From Corynebacterium glucuronolyticum DSM 44120 (lineage in GTDB: Bacteria; Actinomycetota; Actinomycetes; Mycobacteriales; Mycobacteriaceae), in the NCBI RefSeq assembly GCF_030440595.1, contig NZ_CP047452.1, positions 310,001-374,000 on the forward strand: a DNA stretch of 64,000 nt, given 5' to 3'. The translations under genes and the position numbers were made by a program. Shown here piece after piece: positions 43,705-52,913 of this stretch; positions within the stretch are counted from its first letter, which is position 1; the number at the start of each line of letters is the position of its first letter. Under the pieces are notes generated by a model that had not been told where the DNA came from, searched no databases, and saw nothing but the letters and a program-made list of their open reading frames with translations.

Positions 43705-45933
43705 CTAGCCTTCGTCCTGCGTGCGCAGGATGCTCAGCAGCCGCAGGGCGCCCTCCTTGGACAGGGGCTCGTTGGCGTTGCCACACTTGGGTGAGATGAT
43801 GCACGAGGGGCAGCCGGACTCGCAGTCACAGGAATCAATGGTGTCGTAGGTGGCGGTGATCCAGTCGTCGAAAAGCTCAAAACCACAGTCCGCAAAGCCA
43901 GCACCGCCGGGATAACCGTCGTAAACAAAAACGGTGGGCAGCATCGTGTCCGGGTGATCGGCGGTGGACAACCCGCCCAGATCCCAGCGGTCGCACGTGG
44001 CGATGAGGGGGAGAATCCCGATGGCGGCGTGCTCCGCAGCGTGCAGCGCGCCCGGCCAATCGGCGGGAGTCAACCCCACCGCCTCAAGGAGGACCGGATC
44101 GATGGTGTACGTCACGGCCCGCGTGGTGAGCACATCCGGCGGCAGGTGCAGCGACTCCTGGCCGAGGATTTCCCCGCTGCGGTGGCGGCGGATAAACCCG
44201 GTAACCTGCTCGGTGACCTCCACCTCGTTGAGCTGAACCGAGATGCCCGGCCGGCGGCGCTCCTCCACCGTGCGCAGGATCTCAATATCCGTCTCCGAAA
44301 GCGTCATGGTGGAAAAATCGGCGTGGGTGGGGGAGACGAGTGCGATGTCGTCGACAAGCTCCTCGCTCACATATGGGCGTCCCTGATGCAGGTAGATGGC
44401 ACCGGGGTGGAGCTCACTTTTCGCGCGCGACTCGTCGATCGTCCCCAGCAGGCGGCCGTCCTGAGCATCGACGATGGTCACCTGGTTGCCACCGCCGCGC
44501 AGATGCACATCCTGATGCGGGTGGAGACCCGGCTCCGGGTAGTAGAGCCCGTTACCGCGGCGCACCAATCCTGCCGGGGAGAAATCGCCGATCTCCTCGG
44601 CGGTGAGCGGTTTCTCTGCGGCAGCGCACGCGAGGTGGGGTTCCACCACGTACGGGTTCGCCGGGTTGAAAGCGAACCGCTCAATCGGCTTATCCAGCAG
44701 CGCCTCCGGGTGGTGCACAAGGTACTGATCCATGGGCTCATCGCGGGCAACAAACACGGACAGCGCACCCTGCCCACGCCGCCCCGCGCGACCCGCCTGC
44801 TGCGTGAAGGAGGCGATCGTCCCCGGGAAACCCGTCGTAATAACCGCATCCAACCCGCCCACGTCGATCCCCAATTCCAGGGCATTCGTGGTGGCCAGGC
44901 CGATGATCTCCCCGGTGTCGAGCTGGCGCTCCAGACGGCGTCGATCCTCGGCCAGATACCCCGCCCGGTACGCCGCCACCCGCTTGGCTTCTTCCGTTCT
45001 ACCGCTCCGAAGGAGCTCCTCCCCGCACTGCATGGCGACGGTTTCGGCGGCGCGCCGGGAGCGCACAAAGGTCAGCGTCCTCAGACCCTCGGAGAGCAGA
45101 ACGGACATGATGTGCGCGGCCTCCGTTGTGGCGGATGTTTCCTCCCCCGGGGTCCACAGAATCGTGGTGCGCTCCCCGCGGGGCGCGCCATCGCGGGTGA
45201 TCGCACGAACCGGGACACCGAGGAGGCGGGCGGCGTGCGCGCCGGGGTCGGCGGCGGTGGCGGAGGCGGCGATGAACACCGGTGTTGCCCCGTAGTGGGC
45301 GAGGAGCCGCTGGAACCGCCACATCACCTGCGACATGTGTGCGCCGAACACGCCCCGGTAGGAGTGGCACTCGTCGATGACGACGAAGGCGAGGCGGCGC
45401 AGGAACCGGGACCAGCGTGCGTGGTCGGGGAGGATCGCCTGGTGCAGCATGTCCGGGTTGGTGAAGATGAAGCGGCTCATCTCCCGCACGGCCCGACGCA
45501 CCTCCTGTGGCGTGTCGCCGTCGTAGGCGTTGGGGTTCACACCGCTGATGCCCGCCCCGCGGATGATCGCGTTGACGTTGCGGATCTGGTCGGTGGCCAG
45601 TGCCTTCGTCGGTGTGAGGTAGAGCGCCGTCGCACCCTCCTGCTTGGCCATCCGTGTCAGGATGGGCAGCAGGTAGGCGAGCGATTTGCCGGAGCTGGTG
45701 CCGGTGGAGATGACCACATTTTCCCCGTCGTGCGCAGCCGTGGCGGCATCCGCCTGGTGGGAGAAGAGGCGGGTGATGCCGCGCTCGGTGAGGAACTCTC
45801 GCAGTCCTGGGTCGACCCAGGCGGGGTAGGGGGCGAAGGTGGCGGCGCGGGCCGGTGTGATGCGGAGGTGCTCGACGTGCTCCTTGCCGAGAGCGTTGGT
45901 CAATTGTGCTGCGATTTCTTCGCCAAACCTCAC
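43705..45933 (-). CDS. DEAD/DEAH helicase with zinc-binding C-terminus (MrfA/YprA type)
   Basis: 742 residues. Motif I is STGTSSGKS, motif II VVIDECHSY (DEVH/DECH class), motif III ASATAADP, and motif VI QQAGRAGRRGQG. The C-terminal DUF1998 region ends in the Cys cluster CDCESGCPSCIISPKCGN. This matches MrfA of B. subtilis, a 3'-5' helicase in mitomycin repair, and Rv3649 by position. Divergent from the cold-shock gene by about 30 bp. Confidence 0.93.
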   Translation of the reverse strand: MRFGEEIAAQLTNALGKEHVEHLRITPARAATFAPYPAWVDPGLREFLTERGITRLFSHQADAATAAHDGENVVISTGTSSGKSLAYLLPILTRMAKQEGATALYLTPTKALATDQIRNVNAIIRGAGISGVNPNAYDGDTPQEVRRAVREMSRFIFTNPDMLHQAILPDHARWSRFLRRLAFVVIDECHSYRGVFGAHMSQVMWRFQRLLAHYGATPVFIAASATAADPGAHAARLLGVPVRAITRDGAPRGERTTILWTPGEETSATTEAAHIMSVLLSEGLRTLTFVRSRRAAETVAMQCGEELLRSGRTEEAKRVAAYRAGYLAEDRRRLERQLDTGEIIGLATTNALELGIDVGGLDAVITTGFPGTIASFTQQAGRAGRRGQGALSVFVARDEPMDQYLVHHPEALLDKPIERFAFNPANPYVVEPHLACAAAEKPLTAEEIGDFSPAGLVRRGNGLYYPEPGLHPHQDVHLRGGGNQVTIVDAQDGRLLGTIDESRAKSELHPGAIYLHQGRPYVSEELVDDIALVSPTHADFSTMTLSETDIEILRTVEERRRPGISVQLNEVEVTEQVTGFIRRHRSGEILGQESLHLPPDVLTTRAVTYTIDPVLLEAVGLTPADWPGALHAAEHAAIGILPLIATCDRWDLGGLSTADHPDTMLPTVFVYDGYPGGAGFADCGFELFDDWITATYDTIDSCDCESGCPSCIISPKCGNANEPLSKEGALRLLSILRTQDEG

Positions 45934-45965
45934 TGCATGTCCTCCATGACTTACAATCTACACAC

Positions 45966-46169
45966 ATGGCACAAGGCACAGTTCGGTGGTTCAACCCAGA
46001 AAGTGGCTACGGCTTCATCATTGATGACGAGTCTGGTCAGGATCTTTTCGTCCGTTATTCCGATATTGAGGGGGCGGGCTTTCGCACGTTGCAGGAAAAT
46101 CAGCGCGTGGACTATTTCGTGATGGAAGGGCCGAAGGGGGCACACGCCTCCCGTGTGCGGACGGTATAG
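45966..46169 (+). CDS. Cold-shock domain protein
   Basis: 67 residues (MAQGTVRWFNPESGYGFIID...). RNP1 is SGYGFI, while RNP2 reads DLFVRYSDI, with Arg-Tyr replacing the usual His-x residues. Binds single-stranded nucleic acid. TACAAT at 45952-45957 lies 8 nt before the ATG and no ribosome site is present, so it is probably leaderless. The frame to 45906 is an artefact. Confidence 0.93.
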   Translation: MAQGTVRWFNPESGYGFIIDDESGQDLFVRYSDIEGAGFRTLQENQRVDYFVMEGPKGAHASRVRTV

Positions 46170-46319
46170 TCTCTGCTTCCACCGGCGCGCGGTGGGCGTA
46201 CCCCAGTGTTGTTACCCCCGGAATGTTCGGGCTGCACGGGTTGCGTGGTAGGGATATATATTACTGTGTAGTTTTGATGTTCTTCGTTTTGTAAGAAGAA
46301 GGAAAGTAAGAGGTTTCCT

Positions 46320-49193
46320 GTGGTAAAGCGCCTGGTGATTGTCGAGTCACAAACAAAAGCCAATAAAATCGCTCCCTACCTCGGTCCGGACTACATAGTT
46401 GAGGCATCGGTGGGGCACATCCGCGACCTCCCCCGTTCGGCCGCTGAGATCCCGGCGAAATACAAGAAGGAGCCGTGGGCGCGCCTCGGCGTGGATACGG
46501 AGCATGGCTTCCAGCCGCTGTACCTGGTCAGTAGCGAAAAGAAGAAGAAGGTCGCGGACCTCAAGAAGAAGCTGAAAGAGGTAGACGAGCTCTACCTCGC
46601 CACAGACCCCGACCGCGAGGGAGAAGCCATCGCCTGGCACCTGTTGGAGGTGCTTAAGCCGAAGGTGCCCGTGCGCCGCATGGTGTTCAACGAGATCACC
46701 AAGCCGGCGATTATCGCCGCCGCCCACAACACCCGTGAGCTGGACGAGGATCTCGTTTCCGCGCAGGAAGCCCGCCGCATCGTCGACCGCCTCTATGGCT
46801 ACGAGGTGAGCCCCGTGCTGTGGAAGAAGGTCATGCCGCGCCTGTCCGCCGGTCGCGTGCAGTCCGTGGCCACGCGCGTCATCGTCGAGCGCGAGCGCGA
46901 GCGCATGGCGTTCATCTCCGCCGATTACTGGGATCTCACCGCTGAGCTGGATACCAAAAAGAACGAACTAAATAACGCGTTTAGCGCCCGCCTCACCGCC
47001 GTCGATGGCAAGCGCGTGGCGCAGGGGCGGGATTTCTCCGATCGCGGTGAGCTGAAGGACGATACGCTCGTTGTCCTGGACAAGGATCAGGCGACTGCGT
47101 ACGCCACGTCGTTGAAGGGAGCCGAGGTACGCGTCGATACGGTGGAGGAGAAGCCCTACACACGCAAGCCGTACCCGCCGTTTATGACCTCCACGCTGCA
47201 GCAGGAGGCCGGCCGCAAGCTGCACTACACCTCCGATCGCACGATGCGTATCGCCCAGCGTCTGTACGAAAACGGTCACATTACCTATATGCGTACCGAT
47301 TCGACCACGCTGTCCCAGTCTGGCCTGCAGGCCGCCCGCAACCAGGCGATTGAGCTGTACGGCGAGAAGTATGTCGCCGATTCTCCGCGCCAGTACACGC
47401 GCAAGGTGAAGAACTCCCAGGAGGCCCACGAGGCTATTCGTCCCGCCGGCGATCGGTTCGCCACCCCCGGTGAGCTGCACGGGCGTCTCGATGCTGAGGA
47501 GTTCCGCCTCTACGAGCTCATCTGGCAGCGCACCGTCGCCTCCCAGATGGCCAACGCCCGCGGCACGTCGATGAAGGTCACCCTCTCCGCCGATAACCTC
47601 ACGTTGTCCGCCACGGGTCGTTCCATCACGTTCCCTGGCTTCCTCAAGGCTTATGTGGAGACGAGTGAGCTTTCCGACGGCAGGAAGGTGGCGGACAACG
47701 CTGAGTCTCACCTCCCGGTTCTCACGGAGGGGCAGACGGTTCACGCCGAGGACGCCACCCCCGAGGGGCACTCCACGAACCCGCCGGCCCGCTACACCGA
47801 GGCGTCGCTGGTGAAGAAGATGGAGGACCTGGGCATCGGTCGTCCGTCCACGTACGCATCCATCATCAAGACGATTCAGGATCGCGGCTACGTCTTCTCC
47901 CGCGGCAACGCGCTCGTTCCGAGCTGGGTGGCGTTTGCCGTTGTCGGGCTCATGGAGCAGAACTTCGGGTCGCTCGTGGACTACGATTTCACCTCCGAGC
48001 TGGAAGACCAGCTGGACTCCATTGCCACCGGCAACACGGATCGCACCAACTGGCTGACCGGCTTCTACTTCGGTGATGCCGAGGCCTCGGAGGAATCCGT
48101 CCAGCACCAGGGTGGTTTGAAGGCCATCGTCGGCCAGAACCTGGAAAACATCGATGCCCGCGAGGTGAATTCCCTGCGTCTTTTCGCGGACAAGGAAGGC
48201 CGCGACATCGTCGTGCGCGTCGGCCGTTACGGCCCGTACCTGGAGCGCGTCGTTGGTGTGACCGACGACGGCGAGCCTGACTACCAGCGCGCTAATTTGC
48301 CGGAGGCAACGACCCCGGACGAGCTCACCCTCGAGTTCGCCGAGAAGCTGTTCGCCACCCCGCAGTCCGGCCGTGAGCTGGGCACCAACCCGGAGACGCA
48401 GCGCACCGTCGTAGCCAAGGAGGGCCGCTACGGCCCGTACGTCACCGAGCTTGTGCGCGATGACGAGCGAGAAGGCGTCGAAAAGCTTGCTCTCGAGGCC
48501 GTGCAGAAGGAGCGCGAGGAAGAAGACGCGCAGCGCAAGGCCGAAGGCAAGCGGAAGAAGAACTGGGAAACCAAGACCGCAGAAAAGCAGAAGCAGAAGC
48601 GGATAGACGAGTTCATCCAGGAGAAGCTGAAGCCCGGCACTGCCAGCCTGTTTTCCTCCATGGACCCGGCGACGGTCACCCTCGAGGAGGCGCTGAAGCT
48701 CCTGTCGCTGCCACGTGAGGTGGGCACCGACGACGATGGCGAGGTCATCACCGCGCAGAACGGCCGCTACGGCCCGTACCTGAAGAAGGGCAGCGACTCC
48801 CGGTCGCTCGCCTCCGAGGACCTCATTTTCGATATCACCCTCGACCAGGCCAAGGCCATCTACCGGGAGCCGAAGCGTCGTGGCCGCCAGGCTGCCAAGC
48901 CGCCGCTGAAGACGCTGGGCAACAACGACGTGTCCGGCAAGCCGATGGTGGTCAAGGACGGCCGCTTCGGCCCGTACGTCACAGACGGTGACACCAACGC
49001 CTCCCTCAAGCGTGGTGATACGCCGGAGACCCTCACCGATGCCCGCGCCTGCGAGCTCCTTTCCGAGCGTCGCGCCCGTGAGGCTGCCGGCGAGGTGGGC
49101 AAGAAGAGGACGACGCGGAAGAAGTCGACCCGCAAGAAGGCAACGAAGCCGAAGCAGACAACCAAGCGCGTGGTGAAAGCTCGCCGGTCGTAG
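46320..49193 (+). CDS. topA: DNA topoisomerase I
   Basis: 957 residues from GTG 46320. Toprim domain with LVIVESQTKANKIA and ATDPDREGEAIAWH (Glu and DxD-type metal ligands); active-site Tyr323 in GHITYMRTDSTTL; LSAGRVQSVATRVIVERE strand-passage region. The C-terminal part has several topo-C repeats with GRYGPYV/GRFGPYV in place of zinc fingers, and a Lys/Arg-rich tail (TTRKKSTRKKATKPKQTTKR), as in mycobacteria. Relaxes negative supercoils. AGAGG site upstream. Confidence 0.97.
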   Translation: MVKRLVIVESQTKANKIAPYLGPDYIVEASVGHIRDLPRSAAEIPAKYKKEPWARLGVDTEHGFQPLYLVSSEKKKKVADLKKKLKEVDELYLATDPDREGEAIAWHLLEVLKPKVPVRRMVFNEITKPAIIAAAHNTRELDEDLVSAQEARRIVDRLYGYEVSPVLWKKVMPRLSAGRVQSVATRVIVERERERMAFISADYWDLTAELDTKKNELNNAFSARLTAVDGKRVAQGRDFSDRGELKDDTLVVLDKDQATAYATSLKGAEVRVDTVEEKPYTRKPYPPFMTSTLQQEAGRKLHYTSDRTMRIAQRLYENGHITYMRTDSTTLSQSGLQAARNQAIELYGEKYVADSPRQYTRKVKNSQEAHEAIRPAGDRFATPGELHGRLDAEEFRLYELIWQRTVASQMANARGTSMKVTLSADNLTLSATGRSITFPGFLKAYVETSELSDGRKVADNAESHLPVLTEGQTVHAEDATPEGHSTNPPARYTEASLVKKMEDLGIGRPSTYASIIKTIQDRGYVFSRGNALVPSWVAFAVVGLMEQNFGSLVDYDFTSELEDQLDSIATGNTDRTNWLTGFYFGDAEASEESVQHQGGLKAIVGQNLENIDAREVNSLRLFADKEGRDIVVRVGRYGPYLERVVGVTDDGEPDYQRANLPEATTPDELTLEFAEKLFATPQSGRELGTNPETQRTVVAKEGRYGPYVTELVRDDEREGVEKLALEAVQKEREEEDAQRKAEGKRKKNWETKTAEKQKQKRIDEFIQEKLKPGTASLFSSMDPATVTLEEALKLLSLPREVGTDDDGEVITAQNGRYGPYLKKGSDSRSLASEDLIFDITLDQAKAIYREPKRRGRQAAKPPLKTLGNNDVSGKPMVVKDGRFGPYVTDGDTNASLKRGDTPETLTDARACELLSERRAREAAGEVGKKRTTRKKSTRKKATKPKQTTKRVVKARRS

Positions 49194-49205
49194 CACATAA
49201 AGATT

Positions 49206-49243
49206 AACGGCGGCAGCGCGCATGATGCGCTGTCGCCGTTTTC
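49206..49243 (+). terminator. Terminator after topA
   Basis: AACGGCGGCAGCGC (49206-49219) and GCGCTGTCGCCGTT (49227-49240) pair with one mismatch around a 7-nt loop; TTTTCT follows. Confidence 0.88.
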
Positions 49244-49265
49244 TGCGCGGCTCCGTAAGGGGACG

Positions 49266-50684
49266 CTACGACCGGTCCGCCAACGTCGGCCGGATCGGGC
49301 GAGCGAGACGAGTTAGCGTGGAGCGGCCACGGAGCTCCACGGACTTCATGAGCGTCCAGCGGGCCTGCTCAGCCTCCCCGGCATCCCGCAGGGTAGCGGC
49401 GGTGGTGAGAACTCCACCGGGGGTGGTTTTAGCCAGGTCGGTCAGGCGCGAGGCGGAGTTCACCGCGTCGCCAATGACGGTGTACTCGTAGCGCTCCCGG
49501 GCGCCGATATGGCCGGCGACGACGGTGCCGGTGGCCACGCCGATGCCCGCGCCCAGCTCCACGTTTTGCAGGCGAGCGCGCAGCTCCCGTGCAGCAGCCA
49601 GGGCGTTGCCGGTGGAGTCGGGGAGGGGATTGGGCGCGCCGAAGATGGCAAGCGCCGCATCGCCCTGGAACTTGTTGATGGAGCCGTGGTACTCGTGGAC
49701 GACGGCGACAACGCGCTCAAAGAACTCGTTGAGGGCGATGACCACTTCCTGCGGCGTGTGCTGGGTGGCGTACGTCGTGGAGCCGACAACGTCGACAAAC
49801 AGCACAGCCACCTTGCGGGATTCGCCGCCGAGCTGCGGGGTTTCCCGCAGCGCGCGGTTGGCAACGGATTTGCCCACATAGGTCTCCAGCATCCGCTTCG
49901 TGCGCTTGCCGTCGCGTAGGCCACGAATCATCTCGTTGAATCCGGCCTGCATAGTTCCGATGTCCCCACCGTCGTAAAGCGGAACCCGAACCCCGAGCTC
50001 ACCGCGACGTGTCGAGTCCACCGCGTTGCAGACATCGCGGATCGGGTCGGAGACGATGGAGGTGACCAGGACGGTTGCGACCGCACCGAAGACCAGGACG
50101 GTGACCACGCCGACGATGACAGCCATATTCGGCTGCATGAACGCCATGAGCGCCACCATGGGGACGCACGTCGTGGCCACCCACGTGAGGACGATGCGGG
50201 TAGCAGGGCCGGTCTCCCGGCGGTGGCTTTCAATCTGCCCGGAGAACACGCGGTTGGCGGCCGGGCGGATGAGGATCTTGGCGGATAAGAAGGTGAGCAC
50301 GGCGACGAGCACGAGTCCCACGGCCATGCAGATGAGGATCGCCAGCGACTGCGAAATAACATAAAACACGGCGGTAGCCACGGCCCACACGACGATGCCG
50401 ACGATCGTCTGCAGCCGCGGGATCCGCACGACAGTGTTGCGGACCATGGCCCTGTCGAAGCTGTCCGGGTCCTTCCGCCAGGCCAGCACCGGCCGGAAGA
50501 GGAAGAACGTGGAGGCTACGCCGAGTGAGACGGCGACCACACCGACGGCAAGGCCGGCGATGGCGAGTGTGGCGGGAACGGGCGCGACCAGCGAAATGAT
50601 AAGTGCGATCGCGGCCGCGCCCGCTGTGTTCACCGCGGCGATCGCGAGGGCGTAGCGGGGCCAGGAAGTTTTCAACAGCCACAT
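49266..50684 (-). CDS. cyaB: Membrane adenylate cyclase (class III)
   Basis: 472 residues. Six TM helices in the first 210 residues, a HAMP linker (SDPIRDVCNAVDSTRRGELG), then the cyclase domain with metal-binding Asp in VLFVDVVGSTTYA and a second in FQGDAALAIFGAP, and the transition-state stretch NSASRL. Makes cAMP, the ligand of GlxR. Close to CyaB of C. glutamicum, which also lies near topA. TAGAGT 7 nt before the ATG suggests leaderless expression. Confidence 0.95.
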   Translation of the reverse strand: MWLLKTSWPRYALAIAAVNTAGAAAIALIISLVAPVPATLAIAGLAVGVVAVSLGVASTFFLFRPVLAWRKDPDSFDRAMVRNTVVRIPRLQTIVGIVVWAVATAVFYVISQSLAILICMAVGLVLVAVLTFLSAKILIRPAANRVFSGQIESHRRETGPATRIVLTWVATTCVPMVALMAFMQPNMAVIVGVVTVLVFGAVATVLVTSIVSDPIRDVCNAVDSTRRGELGVRVPLYDGGDIGTMQAGFNEMIRGLRDGKRTKRMLETYVGKSVANRALRETPQLGGESRKVAVLFVDVVGSTTYATQHTPQEVVIALNEFFERVVAVVHEYHGSINKFQGDAALAIFGAPNPLPDSTGNALAAARELRARLQNVELGAGIGVATGTVVAGHIGARERYEYTVIGDAVNSASRLTDLAKTTPGGVLTTAATLRDAGEAEQARWTLMKSVELRGRSTLTRLARPIRPTLADRS

Positions 50685-50717
50685 GAGTTCTACTCTAAAT
50701 CAACTACGCTTGTATGC

Positions 50718-51995
50718 GTGCAGTTATCCCCCGACCTCCTACACGCAGCCCACGCCGCCCGCACCGGTGAGTCTGGCTCCGCCATGACGCACGCCTGGCT
50801 CATTACCGGCCCGCCCGGCTCTGGTCGCTCGACGATGGCTCGCCACTTCGCCGCTGCGCTTTTATGCACCGCAGACGTAGTCGGCGGTTCCGGAGCTTGC
50901 GACGATGCCGGCGGTTCCGGAGCCCGTGACGATGTCGGCGGTTCCGGAGTCCGCGACGATGCCGACGGTTCCGGAGTCCGCGACGATGCCGACGGTTCCG
51001 GAGCTTGCGACGGAACCCCCTGCGGTCAGTGCGAGGGCTGCCGACAGGCGCTGAACGGGAGTCACCTGGATCTGACGGTCGTGCACCCGACGGAGTTGTC
51101 CATCAGTGTCGAAGACATGCGCGCAGTCATCCGCGGGGCGTCCCGCACGCCCACTGTCGGCGCGTTTCGGGTGGTCATCATCGAGGATGCGGACCGTCTC
51201 ACCCCCGCGGCCGGCAACTCGCTGCTCAAGACGGTGGAGGAGCCCCCGGAGCGCACGGTCATCATCCTCTGCGCGCCATCGACGGACCCGGAGGACATGC
51301 TCCAGACCCTCGTCTCCCGCTGCCGCCACGTCTACATCCCCACCCCCAGTTTCGAGGAAGTCGCCGCCACGGTTGAGGCCTCCGGCGTCCCGCACGACCA
51401 GGCACTCTTAGCTGCCCACGCCACCGCCGGGCACATCGGTCGCGCCCGCCATCTCGCCCAGGATCCCACCACCCAGCGCCGCCGCGCACGCATGTTGCAC
51501 CTGGCTGAGCTTCTCTTTTCCGGTTCGGATGCCTACCTCGAGGTTACCTCTTTGCTTTCCGACGTCGAGTCCGACGTCAAGGCCCGCATCAAAGAGCTTC
51601 TCGACGCTGACCTGGAGCGCACCCGCCTCACCCTCGGCGCCGGCGGCTCCGGCAAAGGCACCGGTGGCGTCATGCGTGGAACCGCCGACATCCTGAAGAA
51701 GGTCGAGCAAAAATACAAGAAGCAGCAGACCCGCGAACTTCGCGATACCATCGATCAGCTCCTCATGGACTTCATCGCCCTCTTCCGCGATGCCATCGCC
51801 CAGCGTGCCGGGGCCCCGCTCCTCCACACCGACTTCGCCGGCGACTCCCAGGACCTCGCTGCCCGGCTTTCCGACGCCCAGCTCATCGCCACCATCGACA
51901 CCATCGGCCGCGCCCGCGAGCGCATCACCCGCAACGTCACCCCCCGCACCGCCCTCTTCGCGATGATCGGGGAAATACGGCTCATAAGCAGGTAG
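50718..51995 (+). CDS. holB: DNA polymerase III delta' subunit with repeat-expanded zinc module
   Basis: 425 residues. Walker A is PPGSGRSTMA, the clamp-loader SRC motif is in LVSRCRHVYIP, and sensor stretches include VIIEDADRLTPAAGNSLLKT. The zinc quartet is Cys50 ... Cys102-x2-Cys105-x2-Cys108; it is normally about nine residues between the first two Cys, but here five 9-residue repeats (GGSGACDDA type) are inserted between them. GTG 50718 with TACGCT exactly 7 nt upstream is a leaderless start. Loads the sliding clamp with gamma/tau and delta. tRNA-Thr follows. Confidence 0.94.
   Translation: MQLSPDLLHAAHAARTGESGSAMTHAWLITGPPGSGRSTMARHFAAALLCTADVVGGSGACDDAGGSGARDDVGGSGVRDDADGSGVRDDADGSGACDGTPCGQCEGCRQALNGSHLDLTVVHPTELSISVEDMRAVIRGASRTPTVGAFRVVIIEDADRLTPAAGNSLLKTVEEPPERTVIILCAPSTDPEDMLQTLVSRCRHVYIPTPSFEEVAATVEASGVPHDQALLAAHATAGHIGRARHLAQDPTTQRRRARMLHLAELLFSGSDAYLEVTSLLSDVESDVKARIKELLDADLERTRLTLGAGGSGKGTGGVMRGTADILKKVEQKYKKQQTRELRDTIDQLLMDFIALFRDAIAQRAGAPLLHTDFAGDSQDLAARLSDAQLIATIDTIGRARERITRNVTPRTALFAMIGEIRLISR
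50883..51017 (+). repeat. 27-bp coding minisatellite inside holB
   Basis: Five in-frame copies of GGCGGTTCCGGAGYYYGYGA plus CGATGYC, starting at 50883, 50910, 50937, 50964 and 50991; the last is partial. Residues 56 to about 100 of the delta' subunit. Copy number change in steps of 27 bp would keep the frame. Confidence 0.93.
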
Positions 51996-52063
51996 TTTCT
52001 TCCCTGGTGGGGGAGTCATGTACACTACCATTTGGTCATTCAGCGATACGCTGGGCTGATCGT

Positions 52064-52139
52064 GCCGCCTTAGCTCAGTCGGTAGAGCGTCTCACTCGTA
52101 ATGAGAAGGTCGTGAGTTCGATTCTCACAGGCGGCTCCA
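52064..52139 (+). tRNA. tRNA-Thr (anticodon CGT)
   Basis: Acceptor GCCGCCT/AGGCGGC, anticodon stem TCTCA/TGAGA with loop CTCGTAA (anticodon CGT), T arm GTGAG-TTCGATT-CTCAC, discriminator T and encoded CCA. TACGCT at 52047-52052 may be its -10. A genomic element with integrase remnant lies directly downstream. Confidence 0.95.
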
Positions 52140-52145
52140 CCAAAT

Positions 52146-52177
52146 CCCCAGCTAGACACTGGTTCTGGCTGGGGTTT
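52146..52177 (+). terminator. Terminator after tRNA-Thr
   Basis: CCCCAGC (52146-52152) and GCTGGGG (52168-52174) pair, with AAAT before and TTT after the stem. Confidence 0.75.
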
Positions 52178-52237
52178 CACCTATTTCTAAGAATACACAA
52201 GAAGCTCAAGAAAGCCCAAGAAGTCTTAATTATTCCC

Positions 52238-52273
52238 GACCGTTGACCGACCATAGACCGACCATGGACGGTC
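52238..52273 (+). promoter_or_regulatory. Repeated GACCG elements upstream of the Panacea gene
   Basis: GACCGTT at 52238, GACCGACCATA at 52245, GACCGACCATG at 52256 and the inverted GGACGGTC at 52266-52273. The two full copies are 11 bp apart, one helical turn, as expected for an operator bound by a dimeric regulator. Just upstream, three CAAGAA(A)G blocks recur at about 10 bp (52197-52224). Confidence 0.45.
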
Positions 52274-52430
52274 CAGCCCAAAAACTAGACAGGCCACACC
52301 ACAAAAGAAAGACAAGCCAGGCTACCCACACCACACCGGGAAATAGACCGTTCGGTACCGAATTCACCCCTTGGATAGGATGGAAACTAGAAAGGGCAAT
52401 CACAAGGAGACATGCGCGGAGGTGACAATC

Positions 52431-52913
52431 ATGCCCTATAGTCCTACCGTTGTGGCGAATAACATACTGGCCCGCGCGTTCAAAGAGAAGCTATATCCCA
52501 CCCCGATGAAGCTCCAAAAGATCCTCTACTTCGTCTCCAGCCAGTACATCAAGAAGACCGGCCACCCTCTACTCGAATCCCCGTTCCTAACGTGGGCCTA
52601 CGGTCCGGTGGTGTATACCGTGTATGACGAGTTTCGTCCGTTCTCCAAGAACGGCATCAAACGATACGCCCGCGATGCTGCGGGGCAATCCTACATTGTC
52701 GATGAGAACGAAGATCGAGCGCTGGCGGAATCCCTGTCTGAAGTTTGGGAAGCAACCAAGTACCGGGGCGCAGTCGACCTATCCAAAATCACCCACAAAG
52801 AGTCCTCTGCCTGGGATAAAGCGTATCAAAGAGGGGAAGACACTTTGAGCTGGGAAGACGTGAAACAAGACCGAACCTATGTAGACGAACTAGGATTGGC
52901 AAATGCCCACTGA
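52431..52913 (+). CDS. Panacea/SocA-like (DUF4065) protein, probable antitoxin
   Basis: 160 residues from ATG 52431 with a perfect GGAGGTGA site; the open frame to 52371 lies upstream of that site. VVANNILARAFKEKLYPTPMKLQKILYFV is the Panacea opening, with MKLQKILYFV and FLTWAYGPVVYTVYDEFRPF as the conserved core. In PanAT modules such proteins neutralise very different toxins encoded by the partner gene; SocA is a ClpX adaptor. It overlaps the next gene by 11 nt, the usual antitoxin-first layout, and lies in an element beside tRNA-Thr. Confidence 0.85.
   Translation: MPYSPTVVANNILARAFKEKLYPTPMKLQKILYFVSSQYIKKTGHPLLESPFLTWAYGPVVYTVYDEFRPFSKNGIKRYARDAAGQSYIVDENEDRALAESLSEVWEATKYRGAVDLSKITHKESSAWDKAYQRGEDTLSWEDVKQDRTYVDELGLANAH

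Noticed and set aside
43954..46122. 722-codon frame opposite the helicase gene
   Set aside because: Mirror frame of helicase codons; no motif and no ribosome site.
46968..49223. 751-codon minus-strand frame opposite topA
   Set aside because: Antisense by-product of biased codon use in topA.
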